Positions 25,944-35,755 are shown, counted from the first letter of the stretch. The stretch is 64,000 nucleotides of DNA from Scytonema tolypothrichoides VB-61278 (GCF_000828085.3 NZ_JXCA02000002.1:844962-908961), one strand, 5' to 3'. Numbers and translations: made by a program. The notes: generated from the sequence alone by a model not told the origin.

Positions 25944-28900
25944 ATGGAAAAGATCGCAATTATTGGATTTTCATGTCTGTTTCCTGATGCGAAAAATACT
26001 GAAGATTTTTGGAATAATCTTATCCAGCAGAAAGATTCAACATCATCAATCACTGCAGAAGAAATTGGAGTCGAACCACAAATATTTTATGACCCAGTCA
26101 AAGGTAAACCAGAAAAAATCTATTCTTTAAAGGGAGGATTCATCCGCGACTTTCACTTTGATCCAACAGGATACAAGCTACCAGCAGACTTTCTGCAAAG
26201 TTTAGATAACACCTTTAAATGGTCACTTGATGTTGCAAAACAAGCTTTGCAACATAGTGGGTATTTAGGAAATGAATCTGTTCTGTCAAAATGTGGAGTC
26301 ATATTAGGCACTCTCTCTTTACCTACGAAATTATCTAATCAATTATTCGCTCCCATATATCAGCAGGTACTAACACCTGCATTGAGAGAACTTTTGCAGT
26401 GTGAAGACTTCGATTTGGCTGACTTGAAAGCATCACCAGAAGCCTCAATTTACAACGCAATGGTTTCTGGTTTGCCAGCTGCTATCATTGCCCAAGCCCT
26501 GTCTTTATCCAATATTCATTTATGCATTGATGCTGCGTGTTCTTCACCATTATATGCAACGAAGCTTGCTTCTCATTATTTGTGGACACACAAAGCAGAT
26601 GTGATGTTGGCTGGGGGAATTAGCTGTTCTGATCCTCTGTTTTTGCGGATGTTATTTTCTGGTATCCAAGGATATCCAGAAGACAACGACCTCAGCCGTC
26701 CTTTAGATAAATCTTCCAGAGGACTGATCACCGCTGATGGAGTTGGGATGGTTGTGCTGAAACGATATAGCGATGCAGTGCGAGATGGCGATCGCATTTA
26801 TGCCACCATCTCCGGTACTGGACTCTCCAACGATGGTCGAGGAAAACATTTACTCAGTCCCAGTTCCAAAGGGCAAATTCTTGCTTTTGAACGCGCTTAC
26901 AAAGAAGCACAAATCAGTCCAAAAGACATTGATTACATGGAGTGTCACGCAACTGGCACATTGCTAGGAGACACCACAGAGTTTAACTCAATAGAAACCT
27001 TCTTTGGTCAGCATCAGGCAACTCCTCTAGTCGGTTCCGTCAAAGCAAATGTTGGTCACCTGTTAGTTGCTGCTAGTTCGGTTAGCTTAATTAAGGTGAT
27101 TTTAAGTATGTCCAAGGGTGTCATCCCCCCGACAATTAATGTTGCTGACCCCATAGGAACTGAAAACAACGTCATTTCACCTGAACGAATTGTTACAAGT
27201 GCAGCCAATTGGTCTCAGAAAGGACCAGTCAAACGAGCCGCTATCAGTGCATTTGGTTTTGGTGGTACTAATGCACACATGATTTTGGAACAGGGAATCG
27301 TAGAACAGGGGGGACAAGAGAATGTACCCGTGCTACCAGCCAAAATCGCCATTGTTGGTATGGATGCCTTTTTTGGTTCCTGCAATGGATTAGATGCCTT
27401 TGACCGCAGCATTTACGATGGTAGGCAGCATTTTATACCCCTTCCGCCTGAGAGATGGCACGGTTTAGAAGACCAACAAGACTTACTCCAGAAATACGGC
27501 TTGCCAGATGGTAAAGCACCAGTAGGAGCTTACATCCAAGATTTACAAATCGATACCTTATCTTACAAAATTCCCCCGAATGAACTGTCCAAACTGAATC
27601 CGCAACAACTCTTACTTCTGAAAGTCGCCGATCGCGCCCTAAAAGATGCCCAAATCAAAGAAGGTGCAAACGTTGCAGTGATCATCGCCGCAGAAACAGA
27701 ATTTTCTGTTCACCAGTTACAGCAGAGATGGAATCTCTCTTGGCAGATTAAACAAGGCTTAGTTGCCGGGGAAATTTCTTTACCAGAAGAAAAGATTGCT
27801 GAATTAGAAACCATTGTCAAAGATGCGATTCACCATCCAGTAGAAACTGGCGAATATGTGAGTTACATCTCCAACATCATGGCGAGTCGAGTTTCTTCAT
27901 TGTGGGATTTCACAGGTCCAACATTTACTATTACGGCTGGAGAGAATTCCACATTCAAGGTGTTGGAAATCGCACAAATGCTACTGACTGCTGGGGAAGT
28001 GGATGCTGTGCTTGTGGGTGGTGTTGATTTAGCTGGCGGGTTGGAAAATATCTTGCTGCGAAGTTCCTCATCACAAATAAACACAGGGGTCAATACCCTA
28101 AGTTACGACCAAAAGGCGAATGGTTGGATGGTTGGTGAGGGTGCGGGCGCTGTTGTTCTGAAGCGCCAGGATACAGCAAGAAAAGAGGGCGATCGCATTT
28201 ATGCAGTCGTTGATGCCATTAGTTTTGCACAACAGCATTCTACATCCAATGACTTGCACAATCGCCTAACAACACCTGATGCAGCAGCCATCAACTCCGT
28301 CTGTCAACAAGCTTTCCAGATAGCAGATATCAAGCCCACAGACATTGAATACCTGGAAGTTTGTGGAAGCGGTATTCCCCAAGAAGATGAAGCAGAAATC
28401 AAAGGTTTAGTTCAAGCTTATCCTTCAGAGAAAAATGGTCTTAATTGTGCGATCGGTAGTGTCAAGGCAAATATCGGTCACACATATGTCGCTTCAGGAA
28501 TTGCTAGCTTAATTAAAACTGCTCTTTGTCTCTATCATAGATACATTCCCGCAACTCCCAAATGGTCTGGTGTCAAAAACCAAGAAATTTGGCAGGGTAG
28601 TTCCTTCTATGTCACCCCAGAATCAAGACCTTGGTTTTTAGGTAAAGAGGCGAAAAAGCGAGTTGCTGCAATTAATAGTATGGCAATAGATGGGACTTAC
28701 ACTCACGTCATTTTGTCAGAAGAACCAGAGCAAGTACAGCGCCACAGCAAGTATTTGGAACAAACACCATTATATCTGTTCCCCATAGCAGGTCAGAATC
28801 GCTCCGATTTACTAGACCAGATTAACTCTCTCAAAACAACCATCGAAAGTTGTAGTTCTTTAAATGTTGCTGCCAGCCAAACTTTTGCTCTCTATAAACA

Positions 28901-30770
28901 ACATGTTGAGGCAAATTACGCGCTTGCAATTCTTGGACGCAACAAAAACGAATTAGTAAGAGAAATGGAAGCTGCTTTCAAAGGTGTAAATAATGCCTTT
29001 GAAAACGGGGAAGACTGGCAAACACCAGCTGGCAGTTATTTTACAGCAAAGCCAGTCGGTAAAAAGGGAGGTGTAGCATACGTTTATCCTGCAGCAATTA
29101 ATTCTTATCTTGGTATCGGTCGTACACTCTTCCGTTTATTTCCCAGAGTTTACGATGACTTGGTCATCAAAAATCTTTTCAGTCTTTTCGCCGAAGTTTC
29201 TCAGCTTGTTTTTCCCAGAAGCTTGAATAAACTATCAACTAGGCAGTTAGAAAATCTCGAAAAGCAATTGCTTAATGATTCCTTGGCAATCCTTGAAACT
29301 GACATGGCATTTGCCAGACTCATTACTACAATTATCCGAGATGATTTTCGGGTTAAGCCAAAGTATGTTTTTGGGTATAGCCTAGGCGAGACAAGCATGA
29401 TGTGTTCAATGGGAGTATGGAGCAACTTTAGCGAAGGAATTAGTGCTTTTCACACATCCTCTTTGTTTGCAGACAGGATATCTGGACCGAAAAACGCTGT
29501 ACGCGAATGTTGGGGATTACCATCAGCACAACAATCGCCAGACGATGATTTCTGGAGTACCTATCTTTTGATGGTAAGTCCATCCCAAGTTAAAGAATGC
29601 CTCAAAAATGAAAATCGCGTTTATTTAACTCAAATCAATACACCAGAAGAAGTTTTAATTGCTGGTGATACAGCAGCTTGTCAGAGAGTGATAAAAACTC
29701 TGGGTTGTAATGCTTTTCGCGCTCCTTTCAATCATGCAATCCATTGTGAACCAATGCGATCAGAGTACGAAGAAGTTGTTAGAGTCAACACTTTACCATC
29801 TCATAATATACCAGGTATTGTGTTTTATTCTTCAGCGGAGTGTCAACCCATCACATTAGAAAGCAGTGTCATCGGTCGCAATCTTGCACAAGGCTTGTGT
29901 CAACAGCTTGATTTTCCTCGTTTAGTGAACCGAGTTTATGACGATGGGGCAAGAATTTTTATCGAAGCAGGTTCTGGTAATATCTGCTCTCGATGGATTG
30001 ATAAAATTCTAGAGAATAAAGAACATATGACCGTATCTCTTAATAGAAGAGGTGTAGATGACCATACTTCTATTATCAGAGCATTAGCAAAACTCTTCAG
30101 TCATCAAGTTTCTCTGGACTTATCAGCACTGTACAGTCAAGAAACAGAAACATCCACTCAACTTAAACCAACTGTGAAAACTCTCACTTTAGGAAGACAC
30201 TCTCATGCGGGGGTTCCCCCAGTAGAGGGAAGTGTCCGTTCTGGAAACATAATTCTTACCAAAATATTGAGCGACGAAAACCGTAAAAAATTCCAAAACT
30301 TAGCAATCAAAAAACCTCTTCATGCTGTTAGTCAGCAGTATCAGAACATCCCTCTTTCTACAAATTCTGAACTGACACATTCTCATCAAGAGTCAACCAC
30401 TATCCACAATCCTATAACCCATCCCCGCAACATCACCATATCAACACCTATGCAAGAAGAAAAAAACTTGAAAAATACCACGAATAACAATTTTGAGGCG
30501 AGAGAACAGTTACAATATGGTGAGTTAACGGAAACTCAAAAAATCATTCCCCCATCCATTATTCATCCAGTTTCCATCACTCAAAAACTTAACGAATCAA
30601 CACCTCTAAATAACTTACATCATTCTCAGTACGAAAAGTTCAGCAATAACCATTCTCGGGTTCATAACGCTCACGCTAACTTCTTAAAATCCCGACAAAA
30701 ATTCAGCCAACAACTCAGTGAAATTATTCAACTACAACTAGCTTGTGCTGAAAACTTACTCAAGCAGTAA
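25944..30770 (+). CDS. hglC: HglC: KS, chain-length-factor-like and acyltransferase domains
   Basis: A 1608-aa protein. KS: about 1-450, Cys199 in IDAACSSPL, His in ECHATGT and SVKANVGH. A second KS fold (about 460-950) has Glu667 where the active Cys should be (TAGENST) and PQEDEA where the first His motif should be, so it is a non-condensing chain-length-factor partner; SVKANIGH is retained. An AT-like domain (about 1060-1370) carries Ser1146 in GYSLGE. The last 230 residues are low complexity, then helical (NFLKSRQKFSQQLSEII). The layout is like the N-terminal half of PfaC joined to PfaB. It would elongate the aglycone chain. Codons near 30193-30238 come from a palindromic repeat. Confidence 0.8.
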   Translation: MEKIAIIGFSCLFPDAKNTEDFWNNLIQQKDSTSSITAEEIGVEPQIFYDPVKGKPEKIYSLKGGFIRDFHFDPTGYKLPADFLQSLDNTFKWSLDVAKQALQHSGYLGNESVLSKCGVILGTLSLPTKLSNQLFAPIYQQVLTPALRELLQCEDFDLADLKASPEASIYNAMVSGLPAAIIAQALSLSNIHLCIDAACSSPLYATKLASHYLWTHKADVMLAGGISCSDPLFLRMLFSGIQGYPEDNDLSRPLDKSSRGLITADGVGMVVLKRYSDAVRDGDRIYATISGTGLSNDGRGKHLLSPSSKGQILAFERAYKEAQISPKDIDYMECHATGTLLGDTTEFNSIETFFGQHQATPLVGSVKANVGHLLVAASSVSLIKVILSMSKGVIPPTINVADPIGTENNVISPERIVTSAANWSQKGPVKRAAISAFGFGGTNAHMILEQGIVEQGGQENVPVLPAKIAIVGMDAFFGSCNGLDAFDRSIYDGRQHFIPLPPERWHGLEDQQDLLQKYGLPDGKAPVGAYIQDLQIDTLSYKIPPNELSKLNPQQLLLLKVADRALKDAQIKEGANVAVIIAAETEFSVHQLQQRWNLSWQIKQGLVAGEISLPEEKIAELETIVKDAIHHPVETGEYVSYISNIMASRVSSLWDFTGPTFTITAGENSTFKVLEIAQMLLTAGEVDAVLVGGVDLAGGLENILLRSSSSQINTGVNTLSYDQKANGWMVGEGAGAVVLKRQDTARKEGDRIYAVVDAISFAQQHSTSNDLHNRLTTPDAAAINSVCQQAFQIADIKPTDIEYLEVCGSGIPQEDEAEIKGLVQAYPSEKNGLNCAIGSVKANIGHTYVASGIASLIKTALCLYHRYIPATPKWSGVKNQEIWQGSSFYVTPESRPWFLGKEAKKRVAAINSMAIDGTYTHVILSEEPEQVQRHSKYLEQTPLYLFPIAGQNRSDLLDQINSLKTTIESCSSLNVAASQTFALYKQHVEANYALAILGRNKNELVREMEAAFKGVNNAFENGEDWQTPAGSYFTAKPVGKKGGVAYVYPAAINSYLGIGRTLFRLFPRVYDDLVIKNLFSLFAEVSQLVFPRSLNKLSTRQLENLEKQLLNDSLAILETDMAFARLITTIIRDDFRVKPKYVFGYSLGETSMMCSMGVWSNFSEGISAFHTSSLFADRISGPKNAVRECWGLPSAQQSPDDDFWSTYLLMVSPSQVKECLKNENRVYLTQINTPEEVLIAGDTAACQRVIKTLGCNAFRAPFNHAIHCEPMRSEYEEVVRVNTLPSHNIPGIVFYSSAECQPITLESSVIGRNLAQGLCQQLDFPRLVNRVYDDGARIFIEAGSGNICSRWIDKILENKEHMTVSLNRRGVDDHTSIIRALAKLFSHQVSLDLSALYSQETETSTQLKPTVKTLTLGRHSHAGVPPVEGSVRSGNIILTKILSDENRKKFQNLAIKKPLHAVSQQYQNIPLSTNSELTHSHQESTTIHNPITHPRNITISTPMQEEKNLKNTTNNNFEAREQLQYGELTETQKIIPPSIIHPVSITQKLNESTPLNNLHHSQYEKFSNNHSRVHNAHANFLKSRQKFSQQLSEIIQLQLACAENLLKQ
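30193..30238 (+). repeat. In-frame palindromic repeat within hglC
   Basis: GACACT...AGTGTC arms enclose the exact palindrome GGGGGTTCCCCC. It is translated as THAGVPPVEGS-like residues (actual SHAGVPPVEGS) in the variable C-terminal linker. The core GGGTTCCCCC repeat type also occurs in spacers, e.g. at about 52673-52686. Confidence 0.75.
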
Positions 30771-31115
30771 TAACTGATAGATTATAGGTTCCCCTGTAAT
30801 TTATTTCCTACCTTCTATCATCTGTTCCCTATAGCAGTCCTATTTGAGTTGTGAAATCAAGACATGAGATCAGGGAAATGAGGAAGGATATTTCCCCACA
30901 CCCTTCGGGTATGACCTCCGGTCACGCTGCGCTTTAGCCCTTTGGGCGTGCGCAAAGCGCATACGCCAGTCGCCTAGGTCGGGAAAGCCGTCATTCGCGC
31001 TGTCTCACTCCCTCACTCCCTCCCTCACTCCCTCACCTCCAACAGTGTTCACGACTTATTTAGGATTGCTATATACTCTCTCCTCTGTCTCCTGTGTTAA
31101 TCATTTAAGGGAATC
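30771..31115. other. Spacer with GC-rich palindromic repeats and CTCCCTCA tract
   Basis: About 345 bases between hglC and the PfaD-like gene. From about 30897 to 30990 it holds a cluster of palindromic units (CACCCTTCGGGTATG, GACCTCCGGTC, GGGCGTGCGCAAAGCGCATACGCC), and from about 30997 to 31040 a CTCCCTCA tandem tract. No ORF. The PfaD-like gene starts at a GTG with TTAAGGG ahead of it. Confidence 0.65.
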
Positions 31116-32789
31116 GTGACTGTGAAAATCGAAGATGCAGCACTAGGTAAATACAATAACGGTATTAACTTTTTTGGTAACTCCTTCAATCACAATGAAG
31201 TTTGGAAAGGTTCTTTAGATTGTGTTGCTTTTGAACAATCAGCCATCAAAGATAAATTACTAAATATAAATAAAGCTTGTTACATCGTAAGAGTAGCGGG
31301 AAAAATTGGTGTCACCAACGAGGGTTATTCTTGTCCTACTGAGAATGGGAAAACAGGACAAGTAGAATTGTTGATGACAACTCCACCCATGCCAACACAT
31401 CATTTAGGAGACCCCAGTTTTCTTGCCTCTCATGGTGTAAAATATGCTTACGCAACTGGTGCTATGGCTGGTGGTATTGCATCCGAAGAGATGGTCATTG
31501 CACTAGGAAAAGAGAAAATATTGAGTTCTTTTGGTGCTGGTGGTTTAAGTCCAGACCGTCTGGAAGCAGCTATTAACCGTATTCAACAAGCCTTACCTCA
31601 AGGTCCCTACGCTTTTAATCTCATTCATAGTCCGAATGAACCTGCTATTGAACGTCGTGCTGTGGACTTATACATCAAATATGGTGTCAGAACCATAGAA
31701 GCCTCAGCATTTTTAGACTTGACTCCCAATATTGTTTATTACCGTGCGGCTGGGTTAGGGGTAAATGCAGCCAATCAAATTGAAATCAAAAACAAAGTCA
31801 TCGCTAAAATCTCTCGTCGAGAAGTCGCCAGTAAATTTCTCCAACCTGCACCCTTAAAAATTCTGAAAGAACTGGTTGAAAAAGGACTCATTACTGAGTT
31901 CCAAGCAAATCTTGCATCTCAACTTCCTATTGCCGATGATATCACTGTGGAAGCTGATTCTGGCGGACATACAGATAATCGTCCTCTCGTTTGTCTTCTA
32001 CCTTCTATCTTGGCATTAAAAAATGAAATTCAGGAAAAATTTCGCTACTCAACACCTATTAGAGTTGGAGTGGCTGGAGGAATTGGTACACCAGAATCAG
32101 CTTTAGCTGGCTTTATGATGGGTGCTGCTTATGTCGTCACTGGTTCAATTAATCAGTCCTGTGTTGAAGCTGGAACTTCTGAACATACCAAGCAATTGTT
32201 AGCACAAGCAGAAATGGCTGACATGATGATGGCACCAGCCGCTGATATGTTTGAAATGGGAGTCAAACTTCAAGTTTTAAAAAGAGGAACGATGTTCCCT
32301 ATGCGAGCGCAAAAACTGTATGAGATATACAGAAATTATAACTCACTTGAAGATATTCCGACTGAGGAAAGAGAGAAACTAGAGAAACAGATTTTTCGTA
32401 AGACTATTGCTCAGATCTGGGAAGAAACTGCAACTTATTTATCTAAAAGAAATCCAGAAAAACTCGGGAAAGCAATCAACAATCCCAAAATAAAAATGGC
32501 AGCAATTTTTCGCTGGTATTTAGGATTATCTTCTCGCTGGTCTAGTTCTGGAGAAAAGGGTCGAGAAGTTGATTATCAAATTTGGTGCGGTCCAGCGATG
32601 GGTAGTTTTAATGACTGGGTTCGTGGTTCTTATTTAGCTGAGCCAAAAAATCGCCTAGTGGTTGATGTTGCTCATCATATCATGACTGGAGCAGCATATT
32701 TATACCGCATTCAAAGTTTAAAACTTCAAGGACTGCACATTTCGGATGATTACTGTCAGTATCATCCAGTGAGTTCTTCTGGCTTGTAA
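31116..32789 (+). CDS. PfaD-type enoyl reductase (FMN, nitronate monooxygenase fold)
   Basis: A 557-aa protein from GTG 31116 (TTAAGGG ribosome site). It is the usual length and sequence of PfaD: a TIM barrel with PMPTHHLGDPSFLASHGVKY, FGAGGLSPDRLEAAI, the FMN/substrate motif VEADSGGHTDNRPLVCLLP, then VGVAGGIGTPESALAGFMMG and VTGSINQSCVEAGTSEHTK, and the C-terminal PMRAQKLYEIY. PfaD reduces enoyl intermediates in trans on PfaA-type ACPs. Here it would supply the missing ER activity for saturating the long glycolipid chain. It is on the same strand as the PKS genes and lies between hglC and hglB. Confidence 0.85.
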   Translation: MTVKIEDAALGKYNNGINFFGNSFNHNEVWKGSLDCVAFEQSAIKDKLLNINKACYIVRVAGKIGVTNEGYSCPTENGKTGQVELLMTTPPMPTHHLGDPSFLASHGVKYAYATGAMAGGIASEEMVIALGKEKILSSFGAGGLSPDRLEAAINRIQQALPQGPYAFNLIHSPNEPAIERRAVDLYIKYGVRTIEASAFLDLTPNIVYYRAAGLGVNAANQIEIKNKVIAKISRREVASKFLQPAPLKILKELVEKGLITEFQANLASQLPIADDITVEADSGGHTDNRPLVCLLPSILALKNEIQEKFRYSTPIRVGVAGGIGTPESALAGFMMGAAYVVTGSINQSCVEAGTSEHTKQLLAQAEMADMMMAPAADMFEMGVKLQVLKRGTMFPMRAQKLYEIYRNYNSLEDIPTEEREKLEKQIFRKTIAQIWEETATYLSKRNPEKLGKAINNPKIKMAAIFRWYLGLSSRWSSSGEKGREVDYQIWCGPAMGSFNDWVRGSYLAEPKNRLVVDVAHHIMTGAAYLYRIQSLKLQGLHISDDYCQYHPVSSSGL

Positions 32790-32808
32790 GCAGTACATAA
32801 AGGATTTT

Positions 32809-32898
32809 AGGACTTACGCAAAAACTCTTTGAAACCCTCTTAACTTCGTGAGCTTCGTGTCCTTTGCGGTTTTTTTTTCATAATTTTGCGTAAGTCCT
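32809..32898. mobile_element. MITE-like 90-bp element with 15-bp terminal inverted repeats
   Basis: AGGACTTACGCAAAA (32809-32823) and its exact reverse complement (32884-32898) flank a 60-base core with CTTCGTG and CCTTTGCGGTTTTTT. It has no ORF, which suggests a non-autonomous transposable element. It lies between the PfaD-like gene and hglB. A fragment of the core (AAACCGCAAAGGACG) recurs at about 51419. Confidence 0.75.
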
Positions 32899-32943
32899 GG
32901 GTTTTTAAAAATCGTAGACTATTCTATTAGAGGTGTGTAAATA

Positions 32944-34461
32944 ATGGCTTCAAAACAGTCTCATACGGCGGAAGAAATTCAAGCATACCTGGTGTCTATT
33001 CTTGCTGAGGCACTTCACATTGCACCTGATGAAATCAATGTTCAAGATTCATTAGAGAACTACGGTTTGAACTCAGCCCAAGCTATGCTTCTCATCACCC
33101 AAGCAGAAAAAATGTTGGGATTTGAAGTCTCTCCAATGCTGCTATGGCATTATCCAAATATTGAAGCACTTTCCGAGCGTTTAGCTGAAGAATCGCAAGC
33201 TTTGGAGTCACAAGTTGAAGACAAAGTTACCCCTCGAAAAAATCTTTCTGTTTTTAAAACGATAACGGTAGATTTGAGTGCAGAAACTGTTCTTGACTCG
33301 AACATTCGTCCCTCATCGAGTTATACATTTACCACAGAACTAAATAATGTCTTCTTAACTGGAGGAACAGGCTTTTTAGGTGCTTTCCTAATTGATGAAC
33401 TACTGCGGACGACTCATGCAGATATCTACTGCTTAGTACGTGCTACCACTTCTGAGGAAGGTAAGCAAAAGCTGAAGAAAAACCTGCAACAATATTTACT
33501 TTGGAAAGAAGAGTTCAGCCCAAGAATTATCGCTATTCCTGGAGATTTATCTCAGCCACTCTTAGGTATTAGCACTGAAGGTTTTGAAATGTTGGCAGCT
33601 AATCTTGACGCTGTGTATCACAGTGCTGCTATGCTGAACTATGTCTATCCATACTCAGCATTAAAGACTGCGAATGTTTTGGGAACGCAAGAAGTCATAC
33701 GTTTAGCAAGTACAATCAAACCCAAACCTCTACATTACGTTTCCAGTGTTGCTGTTTTTGAATCATCTGCTTATGCTGGCAAAGTTGTTAAAGAACAGGA
33801 TGACTTTAACCATTGGGAAGGGATTTATCTGGGTTACTCTCAAACGAAGTGGGTTGCGGAAAAGTTAGTGAAGATTGCTGGCGATCGCGGACTTCCCATT
33901 ACCATCCACAGACCACCACTGATATCAGGGCACAGTCAAACAGGCATATCTAACACTCATGATTTTACCAACCTAATGATCAAAGGTTGTCTTGAGATGG
34001 GATATTTTCCAGACGTGGACTATATGCTGGATATGTCTCCTGTGGACTATGTGAGTCAGGCGATCGCCTATCTCTCAAGACAAAAAGAATCCATAGGCAA
34101 AGCTTTCCACTTACAACATCCTGAACCTATCTCCTTGAAGATGTTAGTTGAGTGGATGCACTCTTTTGGGTTGCCAATTGAATTGGTTCCTTACGATGAG
34201 TGGCAATCAATGTTAGTAAAAAATGTCACTTCCCAACAAAATCCTTTGTACACACTGCGACCATTCTTGCTTGAGAGATGGTCTCAAGAAGGACTTACCA
34301 TTCCAGATTTGTACCTGCAAGCTAATAGACCAATTATTAGCTGCCAAGAAACTCTTAAAGCACTTGCTGGAAGCTCTATTGTCTGTCCACCAATAGACTC
34401 GAAATTGTTGATGACATACGCCTCTTACTTGATTTCGAGTGGTTTCTTGAACGTTGCATAA
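32944..34461 (+). CDS. hglB: HglB: acyl carrier protein fused to a thioester reductase
   Basis: A 505-aa protein (also named HetM in Anabaena). Residues 8-82 are an ACP with the phosphopantetheine Ser44 in [13 protein letters not shown]. From about 135 on is a thioester-reductase Rossmann domain: [45 protein letters not shown] and [13 protein letters not shown] (YxxxK). It would accept the finished chain on its ACP and release it reductively as an aldehyde or alcohol, giving the terminal hydroxyl of the heterocyst diol/triol. The reading frame is intact. It ends the + strand PKS run; a G-rich octamer array starts 17 bases after the stop. Confidence 0.9.
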   Translation: MASKQSHTAEEIQAYLVSILAEALHIAPDEINVQDSLENYGLNSAQAMLLITQAEKMLGFEVSPMLLWHYPNIEALSERLAEESQALESQVEDKVTPRKNLSVFKTITVDLSAETVLDSNIRPSSSYTFTTELNNVFLTGGTGFLGAFLIDELLRTTHADIYCLVRATTSEEGKQKLKKNLQQYLLWKEEFSPRIIAIPGDLSQPLLGISTEGFEMLAANLDAVYHSAAMLNYVYPYSALKTANVLGTQEVIRLASTIKPKPLHYVSSVAVFESSAYAGKVVKEQDDFNHWEGIYLGYSQTKWVAEKLVKIAGDRGLPITIHRPPLISGHSQTGISNTHDFTNLMIKGCLEMGYFPDVDYMLDMSPVDYVSQAIAYLSRQKESIGKAFHLQHPEPISLKMLVEWMHSFGLPIELVPYDEWQSMLVKNVTSQQNPLYTLRPFLLERWSQEGLTIPDLYLQANRPIISCQETLKALAGSSIVCPPIDSKLLMTYASYLISSGFLNVA

Positions 34462-34477
34462 AACGCCAGGATTGAAA

Positions 34478-34513
34478 GGGGTGTAGGGGTATAGGGGTGT
34501 AGGGGTGTAGGGG
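34478..34513 (+). repeat. G-rich octamer array (GGGGTRTA)4GGGG, potential G-quadruplex
   Basis: Five GGGG runs (34478, 34486, 34494, 34502, 34510) are separated by four-base loops TGTA, TATA, TGTA and TGTA. The pattern fits an intramolecular G-quadruplex on the + strand, and so in the 3' end of the hglB transcript if it extends this far. Confidence 0.85.
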
Positions 34514-34780
34514 AGCCAGTGCCGTGGGTAGTCGCCCTTGTCTTGGGGGCTAGCGTGCCGTAAGACATAGGATTTTCCTCTCCCCCACACCCTTACCCCC
34601 CTAGCTTTTGTTATTTAATTGACAAGTTGGGTTAAAGCACATCCAAAACCCAACAATTTTTTTTGCTTACACAAAAAGGCAAAGACGCAAAATTCTTATG
34701 AGCGCCTTTGCATATTTGCATGAGATTTTGACAGTGAACAGTTATCATATCAAGTTCGATTAATTACTTACAATAAAAAC

Positions 34781-34866
34781 ACCTCACCCCCATCCCCTCT
34801 GGTGAACTCGCACCAGAGGGGTGCCCGATAGCGTAGCGTGCCGTTAGGCATAGGGCGGGGTGAGGT
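34781..34866. repeat. Nested inverted repeat ACCTCACCCC/GGGGTGAGGT
   Basis: Outer arms at 34781-34790 and 34857-34866. An inner perfect 11-bp hairpin, CCCCTCTGGTG/CACCAGAGGGG (34794-34804, 34811-34821), has a 6-base loop. The remaining arm carries GTAGCGTGCCG-type repeat sequence. It is a dispersed structural repeat with no coding content. Confidence 0.7.
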
Positions 34867-35035
34867 TCTTGGTTTTTTATAAGTGTTCATCCGGACATGA
34901 TATCAGTTATCAAATTATTGTTAATTGATAACTGATAACTGAAACAAAAACTATCTTAAAATTGTCAAATCTTGCTATGAACAATGCTGGCAACACTGCC
35001 ATCTTAATTAAATGGCAATGTCTATGAGTCGCGTA

Positions 35036-35755
35036 TCAATACTGCCAGCACTTGAAATTCAAGCCATAACCTTCCACCGCAACAACTGCAACAGAATTAT
35101 TATCAGGTACAAGCTCTAGCAAACTCCATTGTTGCTCTGTTTTTAGCAATGCTTGTCCTCCTGGAGTGAGAGAAACCTCTATTTGCTCTAGTTGAGCAAT
35201 TCCTACTCCAGTGGCTTTTAAATATGCTTCTTTGCAAGTCCAGTAGCGGAAAAACACTTGTTGCATTTGATGGGGAGGAAGCCCACACATCAGTGCATAT
35301 TCCCCTGGTGAAAAGTATCGTTTCGCAAGGGCGAGAACGTCGGAAATTGGGCGGATGTACTCTAGATCTACTCCTACGAGGCGATCGCAACTCACTGCAC
35401 ACAGAGCTAACCCTTGTGAATGAGTTAAGTTAAACCATATTTTACTATGAGCAAATGTATCTGCTAACACTGGCTTGCCAGAGGATTCATAACAGAACTG
35501 CAACTGTTGCGGTTCTACACCCAAATAGCGACCCAATATTGTTCGCAGTATCCCCCGACCAGCAATAAAACGTTGTCGATGCTGTTCTTTATAGAACCGT
35601 TTTGCCCGACAAACTTCGTCGCTGGAGAGGGTTGCTGTCAAATGTTGCAACTGTGTTTCTGGTCTGTCAAGGTCGATTCGCCAGACATGAACTTCATCCT
35701 GCAACAAAGTTAAATCTGCCGATGCAGGTAGCCACAAATGATTATTAACAGTCAT
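35036..35755 (-). CDS. hetI: HetI-like 4'-phosphopantetheinyl transferase
   Basis: A 239-aa Sfp-type transferase. Motifs are FIAGRGILRTILGRYL, KIWFNLTHSQGLALCAV, the Mg site VGVDLEYIRPISDVLALAKR and the catalytic WTCKEAYLKATGVGI (WxxKEAxxK). It would move phosphopantetheine from CoA to the Ser residues of the HglE and HglB carrier domains, and to other ACPs/PCPs in the cell. It is convergent with hglB, as hetI is beside the hgl genes in Anabaena PCC 7120. Length and motifs are normal, so it should be active. Confidence 0.9.
   Translation of the reverse strand: MTVNNHLWLPASADLTLLQDEVHVWRIDLDRPETQLQHLTATLSSDEVCRAKRFYKEQHRQRFIAGRGILRTILGRYLGVEPQQLQFCYESSGKPVLADTFAHSKIWFNLTHSQGLALCAVSCDRLVGVDLEYIRPISDVLALAKRYFSPGEYALMCGLPPHQMQQVFFRYWTCKEAYLKATGVGIAQLEQIEVSLTPGGQALLKTEQQWSLLELVPDNNSVAVVAVEGYGLNFKCWQY

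Larger units (their letters stand above)
34462..35035. other. Repeat-filled gap where hetN would be expected
   Basis: 574 bases between hglB (+) and hetI (-). It contains a GGGGTGTA array, hairpin repeats, a nested inverted repeat and a GATAACTG/CAGTTATC pair (about 34905-34940), but no ORF that could be hetN. Confidence 0.7.

Noticed and set aside
17633-34461. A true PUFA (omega-3) synthase locus
   Set aside because: The domains are PfaA/PfaC/PfaB/PfaD-like, but there are no FabA-like dehydratase pairs, release is by an ACP-thioester reductase, and the neighbours are hglT-, hgdABC- and hetI-like. A heterocyst glycolipid synthase fits better.
34478-34513. CRISPR array
   Set aside because: Units of eight bases without unique spacers; this is a simple tandem repeat.
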